From Cupriavidus respiraculi (GTDB lineage: Bacteria; Pseudomonadota; Gammaproteobacteria; Burkholderiales; Burkholderiaceae): a stretch of 64,000 nt of DNA. The notes under the pieces are model-generated. The model ran no database searches. It was not told the origin of the DNA and saw only the letters and a program-made list of their open reading frames with translations. Location of the stretch: NCBI RefSeq assembly GCF_914271545.1, contig NZ_CAJZAH010000001.1:930001-994000 (forward strand). The letters run 5' to 3'. Shown here in pieces: positions 16,743 through 26,194 of the stretch. Made by a program: the position numbers and the translations under genes. Position 1 is the stretch's first letter, and every line of letters starts with the position of its first letter.

Positions 16743-17504
16743 ATGTCTGCAACCCATTCCAACCAGCTTCCCCTTTCCGGCAAGGTAGCCCTCGTCACCG
16801 GCGGCTCGCGTTCCATCGGCGCGGCCATCGCCAGGCGTCTGGCCGCGGATGGCGCCGCCGTCGCGCTGACCTACAGCGCGTCTCCGGACAAGGCCGCCGA
16901 CGTCGTGCGGGCCATCGAGGCCGCGGGCGGCCGCGCCCTCGCGATCCAGGCGGATTCGGGCAACCCCGCCGCCGTGCGTGCGGCGGTGGCCGGCGCCGTC
17001 GAGGCCTTCGGCTGGATCGATATCCTGGTGAACAACGCGGGGCTCGCGCTCGGGGGGCCGATCGAGGAGATTTCGCTGGAGACCTACGAGCGCATGATCG
17101 CGGTCAACGTGACCGGCGTGTTCGTCGCGACCCAGGAGGCCGCGCGCCATATGAAGGCGGGCGGGCGCATCGTTCATATCGGCTCGTCGATGACCCGCTA
17201 CGCGGCCTTCCCGACCGCCTCGCTGTACACGCTGACCAAGGGCGCGATCAGCGGCTTCAACCGCAGCCTGGTGCGCGACCTCGGCCCCCGCGGTATTACC
17301 GTCAATACGGTGCACCCGGGCCCGACCGACACCGACATGAACCCGGACGGCGGGCCCGTGAGCAAGATCGTGGGCCCGGGCATGGCCATCGGCCGCTACG
17401 GCAAGGACTACGAGATCGCCAGCGTCGTGGCCTTCCTGGCCGGTCCGGAGTCGGCCTTCGTGACCGGCGCGGATATCGTGGCCGACGGTGGCTTTACCGC
17501 CTGA
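16743..17504 (+). CDS. SDR family oxidoreductase (3-oxoacyl-ACP reductase-like)
   Basis: A 253-residue classical SDR. The Rossmann motif TGGSRSIG is at residues 19-26, NNAG near 96, and the catalytic residues are Ser149, Tyr162 and Lys166 (YTLTK). The end ADIVADGGFTA is standard. The Arg at residue 23 in the glycine loop suggests NADPH. It is divergent from, and probably regulated by, the LysR protein at 15704-16633. The GC-rich 3' side meets the RegA gene in convergent orientation. Confidence 0.88.
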   Translation: MSATHSNQLPLSGKVALVTGGSRSIGAAIARRLAADGAAVALTYSASPDKAADVVRAIEAAGGRALAIQADSGNPAAVRAAVAGAVEAFGWIDILVNNAGLALGGPIEEISLETYERMIAVNVTGVFVATQEAARHMKAGGRIVHIGSSMTRYAAFPTASLYTLTKGAISGFNRSLVRDLGPRGITVNTVHPGPTDTDMNPDGGPVSKIVGPGMAIGRYGKDYEIASVVAFLAGPESAFVTGADIVADGGFTA

Positions 17505-17553
17505 GCGCTCCAGCGCTTGAGCGCTTGAGGGCTAGGGACCTGCACGCCTGTCT

Positions 17554-17576
17554 GGCGGCAGGCCGGCCTTGCCGCC
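17554..17576. terminator. Strong hairpin between convergent SDR and RegA genes
   Basis: GGCGGCA (17554-17560) pairs with TGCCGCC (17570-17576), with a further GGCC/GGCC inside. There is no T tract, so it may end transcription poorly or only protect transcripts. Confidence 0.4.
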
Positions 17577-17581
17577 CCGCC

Positions 17582-18151
17582 CTACTTGATCCGCTGCTTC
17601 CCCAACTTGCGCGCCAGCGTGCGCCGATGCATGCCGAGCCGGCGCGCGGCCTCGGAGATATTGAAGTCGCTGGCGGCGAGCGTCTCGTGGATATGCTCCC
17701 ATTCCAGGGTCTTGATCGACGTGGTGGGACGCTCGGTGACCTCGACTTCGACATCGCCGGCGGCGCGTTCGAACGCGGCCTCGATATCGTCGGTGGTCGA
17801 CGGCTTGGCAAGATAGTGGCAGGCGCCGAGCTTGATGGCTTCCACCGCGGTGGCGATGCTGGCAAAGCCGGTCAGCACGACGATCAGCATGTCGGCGTTG
17901 TGCGTGTGCAAAGCCTGCACGCAGGCGAGGCCGGACGCCTCGCCCTTGAGCTTCAGGTCCACCACCGCATAGCCTGGCGTCTCGTCGCGCAGCACCTCCG
18001 TGACATCGTCCAGGCTCGTGGCGTGCAACACGCGGTAGCCGCGGCGCTCGAACGAGCGGCGCAGGGTACGGGCGAAGGCGGCGTCGTCCTCCACGACCAG
18101 CAGCACGCGTTCGGGCGCCGTCGGCGCGGCATCAGTTTCCATTGGGGGCAT
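17582..18151 (-). CDS. regA: Redox response regulator of the RegA/PrrA/ActR type
   Basis: A 189-residue two-domain regulator. The receiver domain has the acidic pair Glu21-Asp22, the phosphorylatable Asp65 (VVDLKLKGE), Thr in LTGFAS and Lys in YLAKP. A short linker leads to a Fis-type helix-turn-helix (ISEAARRLGMHRRTLARKLG), as in RegA/PrrA. These regulators switch respiratory and oxidase genes in response to redox state. The gene overlaps the 3' end of the kinase gene; ATG 18151 and the in-frame ATG 18142 are both possible starts. Its position next to cyo suggests direct control of these oxidase genes. Confidence 0.87.
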   Translation of the reverse strand: MPPMETDAAPTAPERVLLVVEDDAAFARTLRRSFERRGYRVLHATSLDDVTEVLRDETPGYAVVDLKLKGEASGLACVQALHTHNADMLIVVLTGFASIATAVEAIKLGACHYLAKPSTTDDIEAAFERAAGDVEVEVTERPTTSIKTLEWEHIHETLAASDFNISEAARRLGMHRRTLARKLGKQRIK

Positions 18152-19517
18152 GGTGCGGGTCTTCTACGGTGATGGCCGACAGTGGCAGGGTCAGCGTGAC
18201 CTCCGCCCCGCCGTCGGAGCGGTTACGCGCGGCGACGGTGCCGCCCAGCGTGCGGGCGACGTTGACGACCAGGAACAGGCCCAGTCCGCCGCCGGGCCGG
18301 CCCTTGCTGGACTGGTAGGGCTTGCCGAGCCGCTCCAGCATTTCGGGCGGGAAGCCCAGGCCGTCGTCGCGGATGGCCAGCACCAGCGCGTCGTCCTCCC
18401 GGGTGACGTCGAGATGGACCCAGCTCAACGAGGCCTCCAGCGCGTTGTCCAGCACGTTGTGCACCATCTGCTTGATGGCCGAATCCGAGATGATCGCCAG
18501 GTCCTGCCCGAAGCGGTTTTCGTACGAGAATTCGTTGACCGGGCGCGTTGCGCGCCATTCGGTGACCAGGTCGTCCAGGAAGGTATGCACGGTGGTCTGC
18601 ATCGGCGCCTCGCCCCGCGCCTCCCCGGCCGACATCAGGATGCCGCTGACGATGGACTTGCAGCGCTGCACCTGCGCCTGCATCTCGCCGATTTCCTGCA
18701 TCAGCTCGGGATCGCTGGTGAAGGGCTTCATGCGCCGCCAGTCGGCCATGATCACCGCCAGCGTGGACAGCGGCGTGCCCAGTTCATGGGCCGCACCCGA
18801 GGCGAGCAGCCCCATCCGCACGATATGTTCCTCCTCGGCCGCACGCTGGCGCAGCACCGCGAGACGCTCGTCGCGAGCCCGCAGGTTGTGCCCGATCCGG
18901 GTGACGAAGATGACCAGCAGCGAGGCGTTGAGCACGATGCAGATCAGCATGCCCTTGATATAGAGGCTGCCCAGTCCGCGTTCGTGGTCGGGCGGCAACG
19001 CAAGCGGCTTGCCCACGATGGCAAGTCCCGCGAAACAGGCCGCGGCTACCGCCACGATGACCCACGTCGACCATGCCTCGAGCAGCACCGCGCCCAGGAT
19101 CACCTGCAGCAAATAGAGAAAGATAAAGGGATTGGAGGCGCCGCCGCTCATGTAGAGCTGGGCCGTCAGCATGCCCACATCGACCAGCATCGCGACGAAC
19201 AGTTGCCCGTTCGAGACCTCGCGCACGAGGTACAGGTGCAGCAGGCTCACCGCATTGAAGGCCGCGAGGCCGAGGGCGATGGTCAGCATGCCTCCCAGCG
19301 GCAGCGGGATTTCGAGCCCGTAGTGGACCAGGCTGATGGTGGCCACCTGGCCGAGCACGGCGATCCAGCGCAGCTCGATCAGCTGCTGCATGTTCTGGCG
19401 CGCCGTGGTATCGGCCGCGCCCGCGCGCCAGCGCGATGCCCGCTGGGCGCCACGGGCCTGGCTCGCGGCATGACGCCGGTCCGACTCCAGTTCGGCGGCC
19501 TCGGGGGAACGTAGCAT
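18132..19517 (-). CDS. regB: Redox-sensing histidine kinase of the RegB/PrrB type
   Basis: A 461-residue sensor with six hydrophobic segments at about residues 45-205. It carries GGASNPF at 125-131, the quinone-binding heptapeptide of RegB, the phosphoacceptor His244 in ASGAAHELGTPLST, and Cys286 within QVQRCKSIV, which corresponds to the redox-active cysteine box of RegB. The ATPase domain has NVLDNALEAS, DDGLGF and GGGLGLF. I chose ATG 19517 (AAGAGAG upstream); a longer frame begins at 19607. All the elements known to sense the ubiquinone pool and thiol state are present. It is translationally coupled to regA. Confidence 0.87.
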   Translation of the reverse strand: MLRSPEAAELESDRRHAASQARGAQRASRWRAGAADTTARQNMQQLIELRWIAVLGQVATISLVHYGLEIPLPLGGMLTIALGLAAFNAVSLLHLYLVREVSNGQLFVAMLVDVGMLTAQLYMSGGASNPFIFLYLLQVILGAVLLEAWSTWVIVAVAAACFAGLAIVGKPLALPPDHERGLGSLYIKGMLICIVLNASLLVIFVTRIGHNLRARDERLAVLRQRAAEEEHIVRMGLLASGAAHELGTPLSTLAVIMADWRRMKPFTSDPELMQEIGEMQAQVQRCKSIVSGILMSAGEARGEAPMQTTVHTFLDDLVTEWRATRPVNEFSYENRFGQDLAIISDSAIKQMVHNVLDNALEASLSWVHLDVTREDDALVLAIRDDGLGFPPEMLERLGKPYQSSKGRPGGGLGLFLVVNVARTLGGTVAARNRSDGGAEVTLTLPLSAITVEDPHHAPNGN

Positions 19518-19554
19518 CTTCACTCTCTTGGTTTCAAGCGAAGTGCATTGTCCC

Positions 19555-20334
19555 TCATCGGCTACGTCGAAGTCGACTTTCCTCCCGGCCCACGTACCAG
19601 GCGGCACCCACGACCATCAGCGCGAGTCCGTACCAGGTCAGCGCGTAGACCAGGTGGCTGTTGGGAAACGAGATGACGGTCAGGCCCGGAACCGGCCAGC
19701 GTTGGGCGCTGCCGGATGCCGGCGGATCGGCCTGCGCGTCGATGAAGTAAGGGGCAACCTGCCCGAGGCCACGGGCCGCCGCGATCGCCTGCACGTCGCG
19801 GGAGAACCAGCGCCCGCCCGCCGGATCGTTGCGGCGCAGGAAGCCGCCGCCCGGCTCGGTAAGGCGCAGCAGCCCGGTCACCGTGGTGGTGCCGTGCGGG
19901 GCGTCGGCGCTACGGGTGGACGGCTCTCGCCGTTCGGGGGAAACGAAACCACGGTTGACGAGCACGATGGTGCCGTCGGCCTGGCGCAGCGGGGTGATGA
20001 CCCAATGGCCCGCGCCGAGCGTGGTGCTGGCCTGCACCAGCGTTTCCCGGTCATGAAGGAAAGTGCCGGTGGCCTGCACGCGGCGGTATTCGTCGTTGGC
20101 CGCGTTCACCTGCGGCCATTGCGCCGGGCCCGGCGCAGCGGTGGCGGGCGCATGCACCCGCTGGTCCACCCGCTCGATCAGGTCGAGCTTCCATGCCCGC
20201 CGCTCCACCTGCCACGTTCCCAGTGCGACGAAGCCGGCAAACGCCAGCACCGCGATCAGGGCCAGCATCACCAGCGTGGCACGGGAACGAAGGCGCGGAG
20301 CAGCGTCCGCGCCGGTGGCGGCTTGGCGCGGCAA
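19555..20334 (-). CDS. SURF1/Shy1 family oxidase assembly protein
   Basis: A 259-residue protein with one transmembrane helix near each end (residues about 19-41 and 229-248). Family motifs are FVALGTWQVERRAWK after the first helix, VLVNRGFVSPE in the middle and SHLVYALTWYGLAL before the end. SURF1 proteins help insert haem into haem-copper oxidases. It lies two bases after cyoD on the same strand, so it serves the bo-type oxidase encoded here. Confidence 0.87.
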   Translation of the reverse strand: MPRQAATGADAAPRLRSRATLVMLALIAVLAFAGFVALGTWQVERRAWKLDLIERVDQRVHAPATAAPGPAQWPQVNAANDEYRRVQATGTFLHDRETLVQASTTLGAGHWVITPLRQADGTIVLVNRGFVSPERREPSTRSADAPHGTTTVTGLLRLTEPGGGFLRRNDPAGGRWFSRDVQAIAAARGLGQVAPYFIDAQADPPASGSAQRWPVPGLTVISFPNSHLVYALTWYGLALMVVGAAWYVGREESRLRRSR

Positions 20335-20336
20335 GG

Positions 20337-20759
20337 TCAGGGCATGCTCTTCATGTCATGCATCATCGTGGGCATCATGTTCGTGTTCATATGGAACATG
20401 ACCCAAAGCGAGCCGCTCAGTGTGATGACGACCAGCACGATGGTGAAGATCAACGCCAGCATGGTCCAGCCGCCTTCGGAGCGCGCGTTCATATGCAGGA
20501 AGTAGATCATGTGCACGACGATCTGCACCGCGGCGAAACCGAGGATCACCATCGCGGTGGTCGCGGGGTTCTCGATCACGTTGTCCATCACCAGCCAGAA
20601 CGGAATGGCGGTCAGGATCACCGACAGCACGAAGCCGATCACATAGCCCTTGAAGGTGCCATGGGGCTCGCCGGCATGGTCCTCGCCATGGTGGTGGCCA
20701 TGGTCGCCACCGCCGTGCTCGGCGAGATTGTCGAAGGAATAGTCGTGAGGCTGGCTCAT
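20337..20759 (-). CDS. cyoD: Cytochrome o ubiquinol oxidase subunit IV
   Basis: A 140-residue protein with a His-rich N-terminal tail (HGGGDHGHHHGEDHAG, residues about 15-30) and three transmembrane helices; the segment GTFKGYVIGFVLSVILTAIP is the CyoD signature. The C-terminal Met/His-rich end (NTNMMPTMMHDMKSM) is unusual for the family and could bind copper. ATG 20759 overlaps the cyoC stop (ATGA). Confidence 0.9.
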   Translation of the reverse strand: MSQPHDYSFDNLAEHGGGDHGHHHGEDHAGEPHGTFKGYVIGFVLSVILTAIPFWLVMDNVIENPATTAMVILGFAAVQIVVHMIYFLHMNARSEGGWTMLALIFTIVLVVITLSGSLWVMFHMNTNMMPTMMHDMKSMP

Positions 20760-21421
20760 GGCAGCACTCCCATCAGATAAACGAAGGTAAACACACCGAT
20801 CCAGACCACATCCAGGAAGTGCCAGAACATCGACAGGCACATCAGGCGGCGCTTGTTCTCGGCGATCAGGCCGTGGCGCTTGAGCTGGAACATCAGCGTG
20901 ATCAGCCACACGATGCCGAACGTCACGTGCAGGCCGTGCGTGCCGACCAGCGTGAAGAACGACGACAGGAAGGCGCTGCGCTGCGGCACCGCGCCTTCGT
21001 GGATCAGGTGGGCGAATTCATAGAGCTCCAGCCCGATGAAGGCGGCGCCCAGCAGGCCGGTGATGGCCAGCCACACCATGGTCTGCTGCTTGCGGTTGCG
21101 CTGCATCTCCAGCATGGCGAAGCCATAGGTGATGGAGGACAGCAGCAGCATGGAGGTGTTCAGCGCCACCAGCGGCAGGTTGAACAGGTCGGCGCCCGAC
21201 GGACCCGCCGCGTAGCTTCGGCCCAGCACGCCGTGGACGGCGAACAGGCAGGCGAAGATCAGGCAGTCGCTCATCAGGTACAGCCAGAACCCGAGCAGCG
21301 TCCCGTTTTGCGGGTGGTGGTCGCCTTCCACATGGAAGCGCAGCTCGGACGAGGCCGGTTGGCCCGGCTGGGCCGGGGACGCCGGATGGCCGGCGTGGGC
21401 GGGGGCGAGAGTATCAAGCAT
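20756..21421 (-). CDS. cyoC: Cytochrome o ubiquinol oxidase subunit III
   Basis: A 221-residue five-helix subunit. It starts [19 protein letters not shown] and ends [20 protein letters not shown], both CyoC signatures. ATG 21421 overlaps the cyoB stop by eight bases and is preferred to a TTG nine bases upstream. It stabilises the proton-pumping core. Confidence 0.92.
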   Translation of the reverse strand: MLDTLAPAHAGHPASPAQPGQPASSELRFHVEGDHHPQNGTLLGFWLYLMSDCLIFACLFAVHGVLGRSYAAGPSGADLFNLPLVALNTSMLLLSSITYGFAMLEMQRNRKQQTMVWLAITGLLGAAFIGLELYEFAHLIHEGAVPQRSAFLSSFFTLVGTHGLHVTFGIVWLITLMFQLKRHGLIAENKRRLMCLSMFWHFLDVVWIGVFTFVYLMGVLP

Positions 21422-23417
21422 GTTTGGCAAGCAGTCGGGTGCGTTCCGCCTCGGTGCGGATCACGTCTTCAGCCGGGATGTAGTAGTCGCGCTGATAGTT
21501 GAAGGTATGGCCGATCGCCACGGCGAGCAGCACGACGAACGACACACCGGCCAGCAGCCACATCTGCCAGATCATCGCGAAGCCGAACACGGCGCTCAGG
21601 CCCGCGAGGATGATGCCCGCGCTGGTGTTCTTCGGCATGTGGATCGCGCGGAAGCCTTCCAGCGGACGCTTGTAGCCGCGCTGCTTCATCTGCCACCACG
21701 CATCGCCGTCATGGATCTGCGGGGTGAAGGCGAAGTTGTACGACGGCGGCGGCGACGAGGTCGACCACTCCAGCGTGCGGCCGGCCCAGGGATCGCCCGT
21801 GTGGTCGCGCAGCTGTTCGCGGCGGCGATAGCTCACCACCAGCTGGATCAGGAAGCTGGCGATGCCCAGCGCGATCAGGAAGGCCCCCACGGCGGCGATC
21901 TGGAACCAGATCTGCAGCGACGGATCCTCGAAATGGTTCACCCGGCGGGTCACGCCCATCAGGCCCAGCACGTACAGCGGCATGAAGGCGACGTAGAAGC
22001 CCACCAGCCAGAACCAGAACGAGCACTTGCCCCAGAACGGATCGAGCTTGTAGCCGAAGGCCTTCGGGAACCAGTAGGTGATGCCGGCCATCATGCCGAA
22101 CAGCACGCCGCCGATGATCACGTTGTGGAAGTGGGCGATCAGGAACAGGCTGTTGTGCAGCACGAAGTCGGCGGGCGGCACGGCGAGCAGCACACCGGTC
22201 ATGCCACCGATCACGAAGGTGACCATGAAGCCGATCGTCCACAGCATCGGCACCTCGAAGCGGATGCGGCCCCGGTACATCGTGAACAGCCAGTTGAAGA
22301 TCTTCGCCCCGGTCGGGATCGAGATGATCATCGTCGTGATGCCGAAGAACGAATTGACGCTCGCCCCCGACCCCATCGTGAAGAAGTGGTGCAGCCACAC
22401 GAGGTACGACAGCACCGTGATCACGACGGTCGCGTAGACCATCGACGCATAGCCGAACAGGCGCTTGCTGCTGAAGGTGGAAACCACCTCCGAGAAGATG
22501 CCGAACGCGGGCAGGATCAGGATGTACACCTCGGGGTGGCCCCAGATCCAGATCAGGTTCACGTACATCATGGCGTTGCCGCCGAAGTCGTTCGTGAAGA
22601 AGTTCGTGCCCACGTAGCGATCCATCGACAGCAGGGCCAGCACGGCCGTCAGCACCGGGAAGGCGGCCACGATCAGCACGTTGGTGCACAGCGAGGTCCA
22701 CGTGAAGACGGGCATCTTCATCAGGCTCATGCCGGGTGCGCGCATCTTGACGATGGTCACCAGCAAGTTGATGCCCGATAGCAATGTCCCGACCCCCGCG
22801 ATCTGCAAGGACCATATGTAGTAGTCGACCCCGACGTCCGGACTCTGCAGGATGCCCGACAGCGGCGGATAGGCCAGCCAGCCCGTCTTGGCGAATTCAC
22901 CGACGAACAGCGACGCCATCACCAGGCCAGCGCCGGCGGTGGTCATCCAGAAGCTGAAGTTGTTCAGGAACGGGAACGCCACGTCGCGCGCGCCGATCTG
23001 CAGGGGCACGATGTAGTTCATCAGGCCCGTCACCAGCGGCATGGCCACGAAGAAGATCATGATCACGCCGTGGGCGGTGAAGATCTGGTCGTAGTGGTGC
23101 GGCGGCAGATAGCCCGCGTTTTCGCCGAAAGCGATGGCCTGCTGCAGACGCATCATGATCGCGTCGGCGAAGCCGCGCAGCAGCATCACCAGACCCAGCA
23201 CGATATACATGATGCCGATCTTCTTGTGGTCGATGCTGGTAAACCAGTCGCGCCACAGCGTGCCCCAGACCTTGAAATAGGTCAGCGCGCCAACGAGCGC
23301 CAGTCCACCGAGCACCACGGCCGCGAAGGTCGCGATCAGGATCGGCTCGTGCAGCGGAATCGCCTCCCAGGAGAGGCGGCCAAAAATAAGCTTGGTAAGG
23401 TCGAAGCTGTCAGACAT
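21414..23417 (-). CDS. cyoB: Cytochrome o ubiquinol oxidase subunit I
   Basis: A 667-residue catalytic subunit with about 15 helices. The CuB/haem motif [16 protein letters not shown], the CuB pair in WLHHFF, and the haem ligands in [16 protein letters not shown] are all present, together with the D- and K-channel regions typical of A-family oxidases. ATG 23417 overlaps the cyoA stop by eight bases. It oxidises ubiquinol and reduces O2, in contrast to the cytochrome c-fed ba3 enzyme at 1676-6920. Confidence 0.95.
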   Translation of the reverse strand: MSDSFDLTKLIFGRLSWEAIPLHEPILIATFAAVVLGGLALVGALTYFKVWGTLWRDWFTSIDHKKIGIMYIVLGLVMLLRGFADAIMMRLQQAIAFGENAGYLPPHHYDQIFTAHGVIMIFFVAMPLVTGLMNYIVPLQIGARDVAFPFLNNFSFWMTTAGAGLVMASLFVGEFAKTGWLAYPPLSGILQSPDVGVDYYIWSLQIAGVGTLLSGINLLVTIVKMRAPGMSLMKMPVFTWTSLCTNVLIVAAFPVLTAVLALLSMDRYVGTNFFTNDFGGNAMMYVNLIWIWGHPEVYILILPAFGIFSEVVSTFSSKRLFGYASMVYATVVITVLSYLVWLHHFFTMGSGASVNSFFGITTMIISIPTGAKIFNWLFTMYRGRIRFEVPMLWTIGFMVTFVIGGMTGVLLAVPPADFVLHNSLFLIAHFHNVIIGGVLFGMMAGITYWFPKAFGYKLDPFWGKCSFWFWLVGFYVAFMPLYVLGLMGVTRRVNHFEDPSLQIWFQIAAVGAFLIALGIASFLIQLVVSYRRREQLRDHTGDPWAGRTLEWSTSSPPPSYNFAFTPQIHDGDAWWQMKQRGYKRPLEGFRAIHMPKNTSAGIILAGLSAVFGFAMIWQMWLLAGVSFVVLLAVAIGHTFNYQRDYYIPAEDVIRTEAERTRLLAKHA

Positions 23418-24570
23418 GCTGGTCAACGGCGTCGGGGGCGCGCCGCGAAAGAGGAAGCAGAGGGGTCGTCACGGCGGCGGACTGGCCGGCCGGGTCGAGC
23501 GTCGGCAGGTTGGCGGGCGAGGTGTTCGCGCTGCCTTCCGGATTGGCCGGGGTGCACATGCCGCCGACGTAGTTGCGCACGGGCGCGTTCTCCAGGCCCA
23601 GGCGGGCGCGGGTGGACGCATCCAGCGTGGCGACGTTGAAGGCGCCCGGCTTGCCTTGGCCGCCTTGCGCGTCGATCGCCATCATGTCGCGCATGCACAT
23701 CCGGTTCGGCTCGACGCAGCGGTTGAGCACGGCGTCGTACAGGCCCGGCGCGACGCTGGCGAAATGGCGCACCGGCTCGTGGCTGCTCGGCTGTTCGAGC
23801 TTCAGGTACAGGTCGCGCGACAGTTCCTTGCCGTCGGCCTTGGCCTGCGCGACCCAGCGGTCGAACTCGGCGTTGTCCATGCCGTGGAACTTGAAGCGCA
23901 TGCCGGAGAAGCCCTCGCCACTGTAGTTGGCAGAGATGCCGTCGTAGACGCCGGCGCGGTTGATCACCGCGTGCAGCTTGGTCTCCATGCCCGGCATGGC
24001 GTAGACCATGCCCGCCAGCGACGGCACGAAGAAGGCGTTCATCACGGTCGAGGCGGTGATCTTGAAGCGGATCTCGCGGTCGACCGGCGCGGCCAGTTCG
24101 TTCACGGTCGCAATGCCCTGCTCCGGATAGAGGAACAGCCACTTCCAGTCCATGGCCACCACTTCCACCACCAGCGGCTTGGCGTCGGCCGGCTTGGCGC
24201 GGGTGGCGTCGATGCGGTCCAGCGGACGGTACGGATCCAGCAGGTGGGTGCTGACCCACGTGATGGCGCCCAGCGCGATGATGATCAGCAGCGGCGCGGC
24301 CCAGATCAGCAGTTCGAGCTGCGTCGAGTGGTCCCACTCGGGATCGTACGGTGCATCCTTGTTGGTGGCGCGATAGCGCCAGGCAAAGATGAACGTGAGC
24401 GCGATCACCGGGACGATGATCAGCAGCATCAGCACCGTCGAGATGATGATCAGGTCGCGTTGCTGGACCGCGACGTCTCCGGAAGGAGACAGCAGCACAG
24501 CGTTGCAGCCCGACAGCAGGGCAAAAGCGGGTAGCAGGACGAGGCTGCGGAGGAGAGAATGAGGGCGCAT
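23410..24570 (-). CDS. cyoA: Cytochrome o ubiquinol oxidase subunit II (lipoprotein)
   Basis: A 386-residue subunit beginning with a lipoprotein signal (lipobox LSGC near residue 22), two transmembrane helices and a periplasmic cupredoxin domain. The CuA ligands are absent, as expected for a quinol oxidase; [20 protein letters not shown] and the [20 protein letters not shown] segment are CyoA hallmarks. An in-frame ATG at 24645 would add 25 residues; I prefer 24570 because the signal peptide follows directly. The C-terminus is extended by a Pro/Ala-rich tail after the C-terminal Cys-containing region. First gene of cyoABCD-SURF1. Confidence 0.92.
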   Translation of the reverse strand: MRPHSLLRSLVLLPAFALLSGCNAVLLSPSGDVAVQQRDLIIISTVLMLLIIVPVIALTFIFAWRYRATNKDAPYDPEWDHSTQLELLIWAAPLLIIIALGAITWVSTHLLDPYRPLDRIDATRAKPADAKPLVVEVVAMDWKWLFLYPEQGIATVNELAAPVDREIRFKITASTVMNAFFVPSLAGMVYAMPGMETKLHAVINRAGVYDGISANYSGEGFSGMRFKFHGMDNAEFDRWVAQAKADGKELSRDLYLKLEQPSSHEPVRHFASVAPGLYDAVLNRCVEPNRMCMRDMMAIDAQGGQGKPGAFNVATLDASTRARLGLENAPVRNYVGGMCTPANPEGSANTSPANLPTLDPAGQSAAVTTPLLPLSRRAPDAVDQHV

Positions 24571-24799
24571 TGCCGGCAGGAATAGCTTAGCCGTGAAAAT
24601 GGAAGCGAAATGTACGCGCATCGGCATGTCTGGTGAATTGGACATTTTGTCCTATGGTGAATCTGCGTAAGGAATGCGATCCTCCGGGGTCCGCGCCCTG
24701 TACGCTGCACCCGTCGCGCGCCCGCGACAGCGATTGCCCACCGCGAGAGCGCCTGTAAGAGCACACCGCGCAACACTTATTCGAACCAGAGCAAGCACG

Positions 24800-26125
24800 A
24801 TGTCGAGCATCACGCACCAGCCCCACGCCCCCTCCCCTGCGCCGAACGCGCGCGACACCGGGCACCGGTCCAGGGTCGCCCCCGGAGAAATCGCCACCGG
24901 CGTGGTCATCGGACGCGCATCCGAGTATTTCGATTTCTTCGTCTTCGGCATCGCCTCGGTACTGGTGTTCCCGACGGTGTTCTTTCCGTTCGTGGGGCGC
25001 CTGGAAGGCACACTCTACGCCTTCGCGATCTTCGCGCTCGCCTTCATCGCCCGGCCGTTCGGCACGGCGCTGTTCATGGCGATCCAGCGCCGTTGGGGCC
25101 GGGGCGTGAAGCTGACCGGCGCGCTGTTCCTGCTCGGCACGGCGACCTGCGGCATGGCGTTCCTGCCAGCCTATGCGAGCCTGGGCCAGAACACCATCAT
25201 CCTGCTTGCATTCTTCCGCGTGCTCCAGGGCATCGCCTTCGGCGGCTCGTGGGACGGCCTGCCGTCGCTGCTGGCGCTGAACGCACCGCGCGAGCGCCGC
25301 GGCTGGTTCGCGATGCTGGGCCAGCTCGGCGCGCCGATCGGCTTCCTGATCGCCAGCGCCCTGTTCCTGTTCCTGCACGTGAGCCTCTCTCCCACCGATT
25401 TCATGGAATGGGGCTGGCGCTATCCGTTCTTCGTCGCCTTCGCCATCAACGTGGTAGCGCTGTTCGCCCGCCTGCGGCTGGTGGTGACCGAGGAATACAC
25501 CGCGCTGCTGGAAGAAGGCGAGCTCGAGCCCATTGGCACCCGCGAAATGGTGCGTGCCCAGGGCTACAACATCGTGCTGGGCGCCTTCACCGCGCTCGCC
25601 AGCTACGCGCTGTTCCACCTCGTGACCGTGTTCCCGCTGTCGTGGATGGCCCTGACCTCGTCGCAGTCCATCGACGACGTGCTGATCGTGCAGGTGGTGG
25701 GCGCCGCCATCGGCATCGTCTCCACCATCGCCTCGGGCGTGATCGCCGACCGCATCGGCCGCCGCACGATGCTCGGCCTGCTGGCCCTGCTCATCGGCAT
25801 CTTCAGCCTCTTCGCGCCGATGCTGCTGGGCGGCGAGGCCGCCGCGCAGGACGCCTTCATCCTGATCGGCTTCGCGCTGCTGGGCCTGTCCTATGGCCAG
25901 GCATCGGGCACCGTCACCGCCAACTTCGAATCGCGCTTCCGCTATACCGGCGCCGCGCTGACGTCGGACTTCGCGTGGCTGTTCGGCGCGGCCTTCGCTC
26001 CGCTGGTGGCCCTGGGCCTGTCCGTCAAGTTCGGGCTGGTGGCCGTCAGCGTCTATCTGCTGTCCGGCGCTGTCTGCACGCTGCTGGCGCTGCGTGTGAA
26101 CAAGCTGCTCGAGACGCGCGACTGA
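24800..26125 (+). CDS. MFS transporter, metabolite:H+ symporter (MHS) family
   Basis: A 441-residue, 12-helix transporter. GVVIGRASEYFDFFVFGIAS in helix 1 and AFIARPFGTALF in helix 2 are the MHS-type signature; RVLQGIAFGGSWDGLPSLLA is the helix 4 motif. Relatives import carboxylates, glycine betaine or shikimate-like acids. ATG 24800 follows an Arg/Ala-rich stretch that looks non-coding. The gene is divergent from cyoA and is followed by a long hairpin before czcI. Confidence 0.86.
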   Translation: MSSITHQPHAPSPAPNARDTGHRSRVAPGEIATGVVIGRASEYFDFFVFGIASVLVFPTVFFPFVGRLEGTLYAFAIFALAFIARPFGTALFMAIQRRWGRGVKLTGALFLLGTATCGMAFLPAYASLGQNTIILLAFFRVLQGIAFGGSWDGLPSLLALNAPRERRGWFAMLGQLGAPIGFLIASALFLFLHVSLSPTDFMEWGWRYPFFVAFAINVVALFARLRLVVTEEYTALLEEGELEPIGTREMVRAQGYNIVLGAFTALASYALFHLVTVFPLSWMALTSSQSIDDVLIVQVVGAAIGIVSTIASGVIADRIGRRTMLGLLALLIGIFSLFAPMLLGGEAAAQDAFILIGFALLGLSYGQASGTVTANFESRFRYTGAALTSDFAWLFGAAFAPLVALGLSVKFGLVAVSVYLLSGAVCTLLALRVNKLLETRD

Positions 26126-26133
26126 GTCGCGAC

Positions 26134-26171
26134 CGCGGGCACCGGGCGGCACTTCCGCCTCGGTGCCCGCG
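26134..26171 (+). terminator. Long perfect hairpin between the MHS transporter and czcI
   Basis: CGCGGGCACC (26134-26143) pairs perfectly with GGTGCCCGCG (26162-26171), and inside it GGCGG (26145-26149) pairs with CCGCC (26155-26159). No T run follows. It starts nine bases after the upstream stop codon and its right arm covers the -35 position of the czcI promoter, so it could end one transcript, modulate the next, or both. Confidence 0.5.
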
Positions 26172-26181
26172 ACGGTGCCGC

Positions 26182-26187
26182 TATAAT
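26182..26187 (+). promoter_or_regulatory. Consensus -10 element immediately before czcI
   Basis: A perfect TATAAT lies at 26182-26187 with only seven bases before the czcI ATG at 26195. Transcription starting at the usual distance would begin at or next to the start codon, and no ribosome-binding site is visible, so the mRNA may be leaderless. No good -35 hexamer is seen, which suits an activator-dependent promoter. Confidence 0.55.
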
Positions 26188-26194
26188 CGCCGCC

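Noticed and set aside
17505-17530. AGCGCTTG-type tandem repeats just after the SDR stop
   Set aside because: Only about three short imperfect copies; too small to call a repeat array and possibly part of the convergent hairpin region.
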